Positions 1 to 11,505 of a stretch of 64,000 bases of DNA are shown in pieces. The stretch is taken from NCBI GenBank assembly GCA_014529385.2, contig CM043953.1, forward strand, positions 80,976,338 to 81,040,337, read 5' to 3'. Origin of the DNA: Adiantum capillus-veneris (lineage: Eukaryota; Streptophyta; Polypodiopsida; Polypodiales; Pteridaceae). The notes under the pieces were generated by a model, which was not told where the DNA came from, made no database searches, and was given only the letters and a program-made list of their open reading frames with translations. Each line of letters opens with the position of its first letter. The stretch's first letter is position 1. A program made the position numbers and the translations under genes.

Positions 1-912
1 ACGGGTGCTATGGAGGGCAACATAAACTTAGGATGCTAGTGGATGTTGGCAACCAAATGCACTATTGATTGGGGGACCTAGAGTGTCACAAAGAAGAAAC
101 AAACTCTTAACCCTGAGTTATTGCCTCCTGAGGGAGCATAGAATAGAGCATTGCATACCCAAGAAGTTGGAACATCTGTCCCTATAACACAACCCTCTGG
201 AGCTTCAACTTCCGTTAGCTAAAACAAAGAATGAAGCACCCAAGACTCAGTGTGAATTGTGAAGGGAAACATACAAATGGGTCCCTAAAGCTTCGTTAAC
301 AACCACTTTTGATGCTCAATCTAGTTCAAAATAGAAGCCTCATAAGAGACCCCCCACTTGCCCCAAGAAATGTAAGAAAACGTTACGTTGGATTCCTAAA
401 CGACTATTACAAGCCCAAGGCTACTATGATGAGAATGATCAAATCTGGGTGCCTAAACGTAAACTTTGTTCTTCCCTTGCACCTATAGATCCATGTGAGT
501 TGGATCTTGTAACTATGAAGCCGATTGAGGATCGCAAGAAGGAAAAAATCACGCAAGACTACACACTTTTTCCAGAGCTAATTTGGGTACCAAAGCAAGA
601 ACGATTGTATCACTTAGCTCGGGAATAGGGAAGTCAAATGAAGCTTCATGTAGTTCATTTACAAAAATACAAGCTTCTACACGACCTTCACCTACCGGTG
701 TAAATATCCAGAAAAACAGAGAATTAGCACCTCCCATTGTAAGTTCACCACCTGAAGCAACATTACAAGTAAGATCATGGGAGAGTACCTTACTACCCTT
801 GCAACTTCATGAAGCACCTAGGGTGGTGGAAAACTATTGGTCAAAGCCTTCACCCATTACAACTTGGAACAAGTGGTTTCAAAAGATGACAACAACCTTC
901 CAAAAAGTATGA
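1..912 (+). pseudogene. 3' ORF remnant: end of protease-like domain plus W-P-K repeats
   Basis: The first 100 bases encode, with stops, the end of an aspartic-protease-like domain; WMLATKCTIDW matches the same segment of element B. Four short repeats follow, reading WVPK, WIPK, WVPK and WVPK, with tryptophan codons near 278, 389, 446 and 584. The last block (583-912) is open and ends in a Trp-rich tail (NYWSKPSPI, then WNKWFQKM) that aligns with NYWKKSSPI and WNNWFQRV in B. Several frameshifts and stops break the gene. The function of the W-P-K region is unknown; its conservation between A and B suggests it was once a real protein. Confidence 0.75.
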
Positions 913-1195
913 TCCACCCAAGGAAGAGGGGAGTGTAATTTGACATCCATCATTCGCTTGCTCCCCTCTTAACCTTCCTCTTTGACCTCTCAACTCTCTA
1001 ATTGAGGGACTGTATATACATAGCCTTATACTTATACTGGCCCAAAAGAAAGTAAAAGAGCAAGAGCGAGTAGAAATGAGAGTGTACCCTATCGGATCCA
1101 ACACATAGCCTAAATTCACCATGTCACATCAAACAGCACAAGAAAACAACCCTTATGTTTCAGAGACATAACCAAATCTATCTATGTTCCCTGAG

Positions 1196-1698
1196 ATGGC
1201 TAGTTCGCCAGAGACATGTGCTTCTATTTTTGACGAAATGTACCCTTTTTATTTTTCTGAAGTATTTCACATCAGCTACCTCGTACTTTCTTGTGAATGG
1301 GGTTTGTTAGAGAAACTCGCATGCGAGAAAAATTTTGAGGAGTTAGAATGGCTGATGTGTCTATGGACTACTAGTGATCCTACCCAGTAGCAAATATTTC
1401 TCCAGTGCCACATGCCTATTCTTTTGCACAAGATGAGTATCCACGCATCGTGAGGTTCTTGATCAACATATGTGCACAAGAAGATGATGAAGAATCAATA
1501 ATAGAGACTAAAAACGACTATCCACGCATCATGAGGTTCTTGATCAACATATGTGCACAAGAAGATGATGAAGAATCAATAATAGAGACTAAGAACGACT
1601 ATGGCCTCACTAAAAATGATTTTATTTATTTAGACGATGAGGATCGAGGCCTCGCTTTAGGGATGCCACCCGATCTATATAATATCCCCTTCCCTTGA
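1196..1698 (+). pseudogene. Small acidic accessory ORF (broken copy)
   Basis: Homologous to the intact small ORF of element B at 11506-11928. Both start M-A-S and share FHISYLVLSCEWGLLEKLAC (FHMVFPVLACEWDLIGTLAC in B) and the C-terminal signature YLDDEDR..LALG.PP.LYNI. This copy has one frameshift near 1390 and an in-frame 27-codon duplication (1438-1599). The product would be strongly acidic, with no signal peptide or membrane segment. I do not recognise the family. It occupies the position of env-like genes in some plant gypsy elements but looks nothing like an envelope protein. Confidence 0.65.
1438..1599 (+). repeat. 81-bp in-frame tandem duplication
   Basis: Units 1438-1518 and 1519-1599 are almost identical and start TATCCACGCATC. 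The period is 81 bases, or 27 codons, so the duplication keeps the reading frame of the small acidic ORF. Element B has a single copy, so this arose in the lineage of A. Confidence 0.9.
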
Positions 1699-2886
1699 TT
1701 CCATACGTGGTTACAAATAGGTAGGTTAGGGATCTATATTTTGTTTCAGCTTGTTTCTCTTGGATTTTGGTCTTTTCACACTGACATGCCTCCTTGAGGT
1801 ATAGTGTCTTGTTGCTTGATATTGTTGTGTAGGATAATTAAGAGAACTTATATGGATCTCCATCCACATGGCTGAGGACATCTTCTTCAATGAAATGAGC
1901 TACTCCATACCTCAAGGTATACTACTTTCCATGATTCATGCTTGTGAATATTTTATATTTACTGAGTGTGGTTTTCCATGGTTTGATTAAATCCCATTAT
2001 AGATGTATAAATGTATAAATTTATCTTTGCTTAGGTTGATGAACTAGACTTTAGTCTTATAGATGAGCCTTGAGGTTAGGAGGCCGTGACTTTAGGTTAA
2101 CTCATTTACTTGACCACTAGTCCTAGTTGGTAAAATTATCTGAGTATTTGAGACCTTAGGAGTGTTTTAGGCAGAGAGAAGCTTGCTCACTTAAACAAAA
2201 AAAGACACTAGTGAGAATACAAAGGAAATCGAAGCAAAAAAAAAAAGTGCCACAAAGGTAAAATCTTAAGCCGGAAGAGAAATCTCGGCTTGATTTGGTA
2301 CTTCACTCATATGTATTGTATATGGTACTAGAGCCCTCGAGGTTCCTAGTGTGGACACTTTTCTTTGAAAAGCAAAAAGCCTCAGGTATACAAAATAAGC
2401 ACACATGGCAAATACTTTTGAACAAAAAAAAAAGACATGAAAAAAACTTCCATTAAGCTTAAAGTGAAAAATTCAAGATCTTGTTTGGAGTTGTGAAAAT
2501 TAGTTAGCTAATCAAAGATGAAAGGCACAATTAGGGAATCTTGCATTTAGATAATCTTCCTAACTTTGCTACTACTAGAGTAGTTGGTTTAACCTTAACC
2601 ATAACTAACTAATTGATAGACTCATCCATAAGCCCAAAAATCTTGATTAACTAATTTCATCAAAGTGCAATTTATTCATCCCTAATGGCAGTGTAGCATT
2701 TCAGAATTCTTTGCATTTACTCACTTCCTCATGTACTTTACTTTCCCATCATGCTTTATTTCCATATAGTTCAGCTTGCATACTTTCACGGGGTGACTTT
2801 GCTTTGTAGACAATCTATCCCAAATGCTCTATCACCTCGATGAACAGGCTTCACCTTACTAGCTTCCAAGGACGGAATCTACATCA
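1699..2886 (+). other. 3' untranslated region of element A, no gene seen
   Basis: AT-rich sequence with many stops in every frame. It corresponds in position to 10160-11505 of element B and shares phrases with it, for example the ACTAGAGCCCTCGAGG block near 2328 and GGGCTCTAGTACCATA near 10763 on the other strand. It probably serves as the 3' untranslated tail of the element. Confidence 0.55.
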
Positions 2887-2898
2887 GGAAGGGGGGCA
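2887..2898 (+). other. Polypurine tract of element A
   Basis: Purine run GGAAGGGGGGCA directly before the LTR start TGTTAACC. The same tract lies next to the LTR of B in mirror orientation (10147-10159). It would prime plus-strand DNA synthesis. Confidence 0.8.
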
Positions 2899-3313
2899 TG
2901 TTAACCGATGATGGAGACCCATGTGATGATGTGATTACGGGTCATGCAGTGGAGTTAGCACTAGGCAAATAGGAGGCTTGGTGACTGCCCAACGCTCCCC
3001 ATCGCTTGGTCCCAAGATTTGTGTTAAAGTCATTACAAGAAAATGTCGGCTCAGTGGAGTCAGCACCAAGCAGATTGGAGACTAGGTGACTGCCCAATGC
3101 TCCCATCTCTTGCTACTGACGTTTGCAAATGGACGTCAGCTCAGTTAACATCCACGGACACCATATCACATTGTTTTGAGTCAGGGGCCAGGCTTCTAAT
3201 TCCTATAGGAACTTGGGTGATTTCCAATGAGAGGTGCACCACATATCTCATTTGATTGTATTTTTACTTTGACCAGTTAGTGTAGACGCCTATGTGTGAA
3301 CGGGCCAAACCCA

Positions 3314-3320
3314 TATAAAA
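3314..3320 (+). promoter_or_regulatory. TATA box in element A LTR
   Basis: TATAAAA followed by GGGCC, about 415 bp into the LTR, the usual place for the U3 core promoter. The equivalent in B is TATAAAAG on the minus strand. Confidence 0.5.
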
Positions 3321-3423
3321 GGGCCATTGTGACCTAAATCCCTCATTATGAAGGGTGCAAGCTAAAGAAGAGAGCTCTTGCCTTATCTCCATCTCTTTCT
3401 CATTACGCGGACGCGTGCGCGTG

Positions 3424-3589
<166 letters not shown>

Positions 3590-3806
3590 TTGGGCATTGC
3601 AATGACGAGGAGATTGAGTGTGCGCTGGTGGCTCCCTCTTCTTCGCGGCAAGGAATCCTTCACGACAGCGAGCATAGAGCGTGAGTGACACACCCTTGCT
3701 CTCTTTAAACTTGCTAGGTTAGCTTGGTTGTGTGTTTGCAGCCATCCGTGGCTCACACACGGTGCTCGGCAAGTCCCTAGCTCTGACATAGGCGGTAGGC
3801 ACACAC

Positions 3807-4385
3807 ATTGATAAAGACCAATTTTGTTGAGAGAGTTTGGATGATAGATCATGAGAGTGAAGGACTGTATAGATACATTGACGACAGTGAGGTCAACCTT
3901 TATAGGTGCTCAGAGCCATACCTAGAAGAGATGACGGATTATAAGCTCTTATACTTCTATAAATACGGAGTCAACTGTCAATGGAAATCTATAGTTGTTG
4001 ACAAGTATGGATGAGAATACAGAGCTGTAGAAAGCACAAATCCACGGATTGCTGTAGAAATAGGTGGATATTTGGTCAACGAAGGACCATAGAAACCTCC
4101 ACCAAACACGGGAATTCCTATGAGAATTTCAAAAAGGGAGCCACCTGGATTCCCTTCTAGAGCGACAACGCAGAGATGAAATGATCATAGTGATGACAGA
4201 CATGCCTCCTCAAGTGAATCTCCTTAATGCTAATAAAAAATCATGTATCAGTTGGATGAGACAAGGAGAGCGGAAATGCCGATCTATCCACCAATGAACA
4301 ATCCAAGACCAAGTGCACAACCACTTTTTCCTTCATATACATATTTGAGCGAAGGTCAAGGACCAATCGTTAGACCGACTATAAC
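3807..4385 (+). pseudogene. Element D gag, N-terminal part (broken)
   Basis: A 68-codon open stretch (3808-4014) is followed by frames with stops. The last 43 codons before 4386 are open and continue in frame at 23277 on the far side of element C. No domain is recognised in this piece; its role is inferred from the gag-like sequence that follows. Confidence 0.45.
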
Positions 4386-4390
4386 AGGGT

Positions 4391-4789
4391 TCTTACGGCA
4401 TTAGCCGCACATGCGGTCCTGTGGTCCTCTGGAAACTGCGGATCAGGAGTCAGGAGTCATGCGGTATGCGGCGGCCGGAGCGACAGTTCTTCATAGGATA
4501 TCATGGGACAGGAGTGTGTGCACCGTTCTCGATCTGCGCTGGAGCAGCGGTTGTATATGGAGGGGCATACCTGTCTTTTGATGTAACTTAACCAATCTCT
4601 ATGATATTCATGGCATCATTTATTGTACTCTGTGTCTGGATTACAGATGAATGAAGCAAGGGTTGTTCTGTGTCTGTGTACTTTGTACTTCCTTCTCTTG
4701 TCATTCTGTGCGTTGATGTTCATATAATGTAGTTGCGGGTAATCATTCCCGTAATGCCTATTGCTCCTGTGTGGGCAATAGCCATTACA
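4391..4789 (+). repeat. 5' LTR of element C
   Basis: Starts TCTTACGGCATTAGCCGC (TG in the right LTR) and ends GCCATTACA. 399 bp, the same length as its partner. The terminal TG to TC change would be expected to impair re-integration. Confidence 0.93.
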
Positions 4790-4790
4790 T

Positions 4791-4808
4791 CTGGCGACCA
4801 CGACGCGT
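4791..4808 (+). other. Primer-binding site of element C (tRNA not assigned)
   Basis: CTGGCGACCACGACGCG follows one base after the LTR. TGG is the expected complement of a tRNA CCA end. I cannot name the tRNA with confidence. Confidence 0.55.
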
Positions 4809-4833
4809 GATGAACGGCCTGCGATGAATATGC

Positions 4834-5853
4834 ATGCGCACTAGGTCGCAGGGTCCGCCTGGCCCTGTGGTTCCAATTGTAGGAAGACATCGGAGGAGAG
4901 GAGGTTCAGATGAATTTGTTTTTTCTTCACCGCAGATTGAGGAATCTGTATCTCCATCACCAAGCCCGGTGCGTGGTAGGAGGTTGCGGCGAGCGAGACG
5001 TACTCCGCGCAGTCAGTCATGTCCTCCTGTCGTACGTTCACCCTCACCCACACAGGTTTCTCCACCCCCGTCTCTGGTAAGCAGTCCGGGAGTATCTCCG
5101 CCACTGTCCCCACCTCCTAGTGCTCGTCAGCTTTTTCCGGGGGGAGGAGGAACAGTTGGGCAAGCAGTGATGGCTCATCCTCAGATTAAGTATAGTTGGT
5201 TTTGCGGTCTTTCGAGTGAAGACCCGGATGCACATTTACGCCAATTCAATAAAGCTTATGGATTGAATCATCCTGGGGTGGTGATTTCTCTCCATCAACA
5301 GTCAGTATTTGAATTTACACTCTCAGGGAAAGCTGCGAAATGGTTGTCCGAATATCTTGATGATCATTTCCAGACGTATGCTGACGGATCCATAGCGTTT
5401 CTACGAAGGTTTCGAACGGAAAAGACAATCCCTCAACATTTGGAGAAGCTTCGATTGCTCCGGCAGAAGTCATTGCCAGTGGAGGATTACGCTGCAAAAT
5501 TTCGGATGCTTTTGCAGAGGGTACCTCAAGCACAAAGACCGGTAGCGGAAGTACTGAATGACTATTTTTTACGGGGGCTCAACAAGGATCTCAGAACGGC
5601 TATGGCAATAGTGGATAAGGTAACTACTCGACTGGATACTGTAATTTCTATGGCTGTAGTAGCAGGAGAGGCTTTAGAGGATACGGAACATCCAAAGAAG
5701 TCAAAGAAGAAAGATAGAAAGAAATCTCATCGGAAGTCACAGGACAGTGGCAGTGATAGTTCGGAGTCGGAATCCGCAGGATCTGATTCCTCGGACTCAG
5801 GCAATAGCGATTCAGGAAAAGAATCGGAAGAGACACCACGAAAAAAATCCTAG
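4834..5853 (+). CDS. gag: Gag protein of element C
   Basis: A 339-codon open frame from ATG 4834, the first long frame after the primer-binding site. Residues about 1-110 are low in complexity and rich in Ser, Pro and Arg. Residues 110-270 form a retrotransposon gag domain (signatures YSWFCGLSSEDPDAHLRQFN and GKAAKWLSEYLD). The last 50 residues are a Lys- then Ser/Asp-rich tail. The frame ends at TAG 5851-5853 and pol continues in the same frame beyond it. The zinc knuckles lie after the stop, so this is probably a truncated gag made by a CAG to TAG change; stop readthrough is the less likely alternative. Confidence 0.8.
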   Translation: MRTRSQGPPGPVVPIVGRHRRRGGSDEFVFSSPQIEESVSPSPSPVRGRRLRRARRTPRSQSCPPVVRSPSPTQVSPPPSLVSSPGVSPPLSPPPSARQLFPGGGGTVGQAVMAHPQIKYSWFCGLSSEDPDAHLRQFNKAYGLNHPGVVISLHQQSVFEFTLSGKAAKWLSEYLDDHFQTYADGSIAFLRRFRTEKTIPQHLEKLRLLRQKSLPVEDYAAKFRMLLQRVPQAQRPVAEVLNDYFLRGLNKDLRTAMAIVDKVTTRLDTVISMAVVAGEALEDTEHPKKSKKKDRKKSHRKSQDSGSDSSESESAGSDSSDSGNSDSGKESEETPRKKS

Positions 5854-8800
5854 CATCACGGAAAAGGTGTATCCTCCGGATCGACGGAATCGGCTGCAGT
5901 GGCTAAAAGTCTGAAGGAAATCTGGTGTACCCATTGTCGGAATTCGGGACATGCTGCTCAGGAATGTGCAATGAATCAGAAGTGGTGTGCGATTTGCACG
6001 ACCAATACTCATAATACAGTGGAATGTTATTTCAATGGCCGGGGTCGTTGGAGACGAGGGGACTCTTCTACCTGGCAACAACCACAGATAGGGCAGGGAC
6101 AAGAGCCTGCTGTGGCGATGGCTCATGCTCATACACCAGAGCCGCCTCTGCAAGGTCAAGCAGGAGGACAGGGTCAAGGGGGAGGACAACGCCGTGGAAG
6201 AGGTGGCCGAGATCCTAATTGCCCCAAGACATGCCTTTTCTGTTTGGGGGATGGTCATTGGCGATCTGAGTGTACTGAAGCTATGGAATACGATCGGAAA
6301 AAGCAGGAACACGCTGCAGGGAAAGAGCCTAGTGTGGCTATGGTTCAGATTGAAGGATTGGAGGAGTCTGACCTAGCGGTTTCATTAATCACGCGATCGG
6401 GTAAAAATGTGGTTCCAACTCCCGATGTGAAAATTCCGGATTGGACGGCTCAGGAAGAGGTGCGGAAAAAGACTGTGTCCTGGTTGCCACAATCTGCACC
6501 ACCAGTAAAGACAGCAGGACCATCGACTATGCCAACCACTGTAGGCCTAGAAATAAGGGAAGGGAAAGCTGGAATTAAGGGTGATATTAAAGAACAGGAG
6601 GAGTGGAATTCAGTTTGGAAAGAGGTTCTCACGTCACCAATTCAAGTACCTCTGGGTTCATCGTTGAAATTGGTCCCGAATTTCCATAATGCATTGCTGC
6701 AACAAATGGCCACTAAGCTGAGGGAAGTCGCCATTGGGAAGGTTGAAAGCGAGGATGATGATTCAGCCCCGTTGCCGACGAATAGGATCACGGATACCCG
6801 TATTCCAGAACTTTCAGTTCGATACCATGGCACATACATTGACAAGGTACTCTTGGATGGAGGAGCGGGGGTAAACATTATCACTCAAGCAGCGTGTGAG
6901 CATTTTGGTCTCAGTGATTGGGAGCCTGCACCCTTTGTAGTCCGCATGGCAGATCAGCGAAGAGTGCAACCAGTGGGTTTACTTCGGGGTATTGTTTTGG
7001 ATGTAGCGGGCTTGTCCTTTGCTGTTTCCTTAGTAGTTTTGAATATTGAAGATCATAATCAGGATTATCACATTATTTTGGGGAGACCCTGGTTACGACA
7101 AGCGAGGGTAAAACATAATTGGGAAGCAAATATGCTTACAGTAAAGAAGGGTAAAAGAAAAGTGCGTGTGATGTTGGGAACATGCCGACAACCAGTTCAG
7201 GCAGCATGGCCGGTGATAGCAGAAACAGTTAATATGGTGGAAGGATTAGAAGGGGATGAAGAGGAACAATTTCTCAAAGAGAATCCGGATTTGGTTTCTC
7301 TATACCTTATGGATATTTCTCTGATGCCGAAAGGGCATTCGGTGGGGGTTTCAGGAACTCCAGGAGGAATAGGGGAGCCCCAACAACAGGTGCTTCCAAG
7401 TCCTGAGTCACTGGAGGACGTGATTCAGCAAGAACGAACGTTTGAGGCGCAAATGGAAAAAATTACAAGGGTTAAGGAAGATGAATTAGAGAAGGTTTTT
7501 CTTGGGGAGCAAGCGGAGTCGCAGCCCATATACATTAATAAGCAATTGGAAGCAAGTTTTAGAGATGATTTGATCAAATTACTGACAGAGTTTAAGGATG
7601 TTTTCGCATGGGAATATACGGACATGCAGGGATTGGATCCTAAGTTTTATCAGCATACGATCAATCTGAAACCGGATGCGGTGCCCGTGAAGCAGCATTC
7701 GTACAGGATGAATCCGAATGTGGCAAAGCAAGTTAAATTGGAAATTGATCGCCTGTTGGAAGTGGGTTTTATTACCCCTATTGATAATCCGGAATGGATT
7801 TCTCCAATTGTGGCAGTACCAAAGAAAAATAAGCAAATCCGAATTTGTGTGGATTACCGAAAATTGAATGCCGCTACTGTTCCAGATCCTTTTCCTCTCC
7901 CGTTTTTGGATTCCATTTTGGATGATGTAGCAGTGAGATGTATACTTTTCTGGATGGCTTTAGTGGATATAATCAAATCCGAATGGCATTGCGGGATCAA
8001 CCAAAAACAGCTTTTATTATTACCGCATGGGGAGTATTTGCCTGCACAGTAATGTGGTTTGGATTGCGGAATGCATCTTCCACTTTTCAACGGGATATGT
8101 TTCAAATCTTTGGGCCTTACTTGACGGATTTTATGCGGATTTTTTTGGATGATCTCAGTGTTTTTGGACCACAATTGGAGCATTTGCAACAATTACGGTT
8201 ATGCTTTACGAAATGCAGAGAGGTAAAATTTAGTTTGAATTCTTTAAAGTGTGCATTTGTTGTTCGCAGTGGCAGGCTCCTGGGGCATATCATCTCTGAA
8301 GACGGCATTTCTGTGGATCCGGATAAAATTGCCGCAATTATGGAAGCGCCTGCACCGCAGAATCAGAAACAGTGCCAGATTTTCCTGGGTCAAGCCCGAT
8401 GGCATGGGAGGCATTTGCGGTTTGTCGCGCATTTGGCAATCCCGATTACTCAGGCAGCTCATGCTATAGATTTCGAATGGACACATGAATGTGATTTGGC
8501 TTTTTGAAGATTAAAACTGCAGCTCTCCAAAGCTCCGATTATGCTGGCACTGAATTGGGGGCAGGATTTTCATGTGTTCGTGGATGCTTCGGATCGCGCT
8601 ATTGGCAGTGTGTTGATGCAGAAACAAATTCAAGGATGGTTCCGACTGGTCTATTATGCCAGTAGACGATTATCATCTGCAGAAAGAAATTATTCAGTAA
8701 CGGAAAGGGAATGTTTAGGGATGATTTATTCAGTGAAGAAATTCAGGCACTATCTGTTGGGCCGACGGTTTTTCTTCCATGTGGACCATTCGGCTCTGTT

Positions 8801-9556
8801 ATACCTGGTAAGGCAACAAAATTTGACGGGAAGATTGGCCCGATGGGTGCTTCTGTTGCAGGAATTTGACTTTGAGGTCATACACAGGCCAGGGGCTCAG
8901 CATGTGGTGGCTGACTACCTATCCCGGCTAGACTCTGGAGAGCCGCCGACGGGGGTCGCTGATGAATTTCCGGATGCATCTCTGTTTCTAACAGGAGTCC
9001 CTGCAGAAGATGTTACCGTCCCGAGTCACGTAAGGGTCATTCCGAGCATTCCATGGACATGGTATGAGAAGATGTTTCATTTTCTCGACAGCGGTGACAT
9101 GCCTTCCTTCTTGACCAGCCATCAGAGGAAATGTATGGCTATTAGAAGCAGGAATTTCGAGATCATTATGGGGAAGCTCTATTACCGCACGGTGGCAGAG
9201 GTGTTACTCCGATGTGTGCTACCACAGGAGCAGGAAGCAGTCCTAGAGGAAGTACATACGGGTATTGCCGGAGGTCACTTTGCAGCACTAATTACAGCTA
9301 GAAAGGTTCTCCAATCAAGATTATGGTGGCCCACATTGTTTCAAGATGCGAGAAACTATGTGCAACAGTGTGATGTGTGTCAGAGTTTGGGGCAACCTAC
9401 CAAACAGTTGAGAATGCCTTTTCACTCAGTCTTGCCCTTGGAGCCTTTTCAAAAGTGGGGTTTTTTATTTTTTTGGTCCTTTTAAACCAGTGGCAGCTCA
9501 CACAGGGAATAAGTATATCTTGACAGCCACGGATTACGCTACCAAATGGGTGGAGG
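5854..9556 (+). pseudogene. pol: Pol of element C, 5' part: zinc knuckles, protease, RT, RNase H, start of integrase
   Basis: CCHC knuckles lie near 5926 (CTHCRNSGHAAQEC) and 6231. A retropepsin near 6845 reads LLDGGAGVNI, with Gly where the active site normally has Thr or Ser, and ends IILGRPWLRQ. The RT starts near 7660 (VDYRKLNAA, then GLRNASSTFQ and FLDD in place of YLDD). RNase H covers about 8541-8930 (FVDASDRAIGSVL, TERECLGMIYSVKKF), followed by the H2C2 zinc-binding part of integrase (CDVCQ). Breaks: frameshift near 7933, TGA at 8505, frameshift in a poly-T run near 9462, and the element B insertion after the first integrase aspartate (TATDYATKW). Confidence 0.9.
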
Positions 9557-10146
9557 TGTGCGCTCCTTGCCGCACTGTCGAAGCAAGGGACTTGCCGATA
9601 CACCGTGTGCGAGCCACAAATGGCTCCAAGCACACAACAAGACTAATCTAGCAAGCTAAAGAGAGCAAAGGGTGTGTCACTCACCGCTCTACGCTCACCT
9701 TCGTGGTGGATTCCTCGCCGCGATGAAGAAGAAGCTGCAGTCGTGCCGCGCTCAACCGCTTCGCCGCCGTCCTCCCTTCGTAATGCTCGATCTCACACAC
9801 ACTCTCCCTCTCTCTCTCTCTCTCTCACATACACACACACACACAAGGAGGTGAAGAAGAAAAAGATGGAGATGGAGATGGAGCAAGAGCACTCTTCTAT
9901 TGCACAAATGAGAGAATGAGTGAATTTTAGGTTTAGTTGGCTTTTATATGAGCTCACCCCATTCACACTTGGGCACCCATGCTTAGCCAACTAATCCCTT
10001 GAATGTCCCGGTTAGAGTGCGCCTCTCATAGGCGATCACTCTTACCCTTTTCCTATTGGTCCGACAAGCCCGGTACCTGACTCTACCAAATACATAATAC
10101 ACGTCGTCATAGGTGATGGGGTGTCCGTGAGCCGTGAGGGTTAACA
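9557..10146 (-). repeat. 3' LTR of element B
   Basis: 590 bp from TGTGCGCTCC to GGGTTAACA on the plus strand. A TATA-like TATATAAAAG lies on the minus strand at about 9939-9948. It contains a short (CT)n(CA)n microsatellite at 9800-9844. Confidence 0.93.
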
Positions 10147-10159
10147 TGCCCCCCTTCCT
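10147..10159 (-). other. Polypurine tract of element B
   Basis: On the minus strand AGGAAGGGGGGCA abuts the LTR. It is the same tract as in element A at 2887-2898. Confidence 0.85.
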
Positions 10160-11505
10160 GATGTAGATTCCGTCCTCGGAAGCTATTGAGTTGAAGCTCG
10201 TTCGTCGAGGTGGAAGAGCATTTGAGATGAATGTCCTTAGCCTTCTTCAGTCACTGCAAAATCAAACAACATTGGCACAGTAATTGCATTCTCATAAGTG
10301 ATTAAAAAGCATATGCAGTTTTAGGTAGACAAATTGATTGGTAAAAGAATTTCAAACAATTTGTCAGCCATGAACATTAAATTGCAATGTAATCAAATGC
10401 ATAAACAAATGTAAAGGTAAAAAATTAAACAAGTCTGGAGTCGCTAATTTGACGGTCAAAAGGCACTAGAGATCGAATATTAATACCATGGGTAAGCTTC
10501 TTAATTTTCTCTGGTCAATTAAGTTGTTTAATCGCGAGAGCCAAGTATTTCATGTTCGAGGGCTGACTAGAGGGTATACTTAGAGGACCTTGTAGTTAAG
10601 CTACGATAAAAGGAATTTCTCATGAAATCATCGCCTGAATGATTAGCTTTTCTTTGACCCCCCAAAGTGTTTTCACAGTGATGCAATTTGATGTGTGTGC
10701 TTATTTTGTATGCCTTGGGTTTTTTGCTTTTCAAGGAAAAGCGCCCATACTGGGAACCTCTAGGGCTCTAGTACCATAGGCAATACATGTGAGTGAAGTA
10801 CCAAATCAAGCTAGATTTCTCTTCCAGCTTAAGATTTTACAGTGTGGCACTTTGATTTTTTGTTTGTTCATTTTCAACATTTTAATTTTGTAACTTTGGG
10901 GGGTCATATAACACTGATACACCTCCCCAGGCTCATCACACTAGTTAACTCCCTTTATAATACTTAAGCTAAAGGTCAATAGGGTCAAGCCCACTAGAAA
11001 GCCCTAGTACATTTCACACAATGCTGCCTAAATCGGATTAAGAACCTAAGTAACCATTGATTATTAGGAAGGCATTCCCCATGGTATTAAGAGAAGATTT
11101 CTAACACCTAACTTGGTCAAACTAGTTTGTCAGACTGCTTGATTTTTAAACCTAGACAAGTGATTACATTGAATTAAATGTTTGATACTAAGAAAATGCA
11201 GTGAATAATAGGCTACCAATCACAATTAAAGCAGACAATCATAGATGCAAAAAAGATAAGGGGCAATGCTAATGGACAAGAAACACCTGTTTGTGTCGAT
11301 GGTCGCGCTTGATTTGAAGAGTGAGTCGAGATAAAGATTCCATGAAGGCCCAAATCCTACCAATAGCAACACGCTCCTGTACACACTAGGAAACAAAAGG
11401 AATACCTCCAAGAGGCACATTAGTGGAAAAAGGTACCAACACTTATTGAACACAACAAAAAACATAAGGAACCCTAACCTAATTATTTGCACTCCCCCTA
11501 GAGAG
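10160..11505 (-). other. 3' untranslated region of element B, no gene seen
   Basis: No long frame and no recognisable motif on either strand. It aligns in position, and partly in sequence, with the tail of element A. Confidence 0.55.

Noticed and set aside
8117-8486. Minus-strand ORFs within the RT of element C
   Set aside because: The plus strand carries clear RT motifs; these are shadows.
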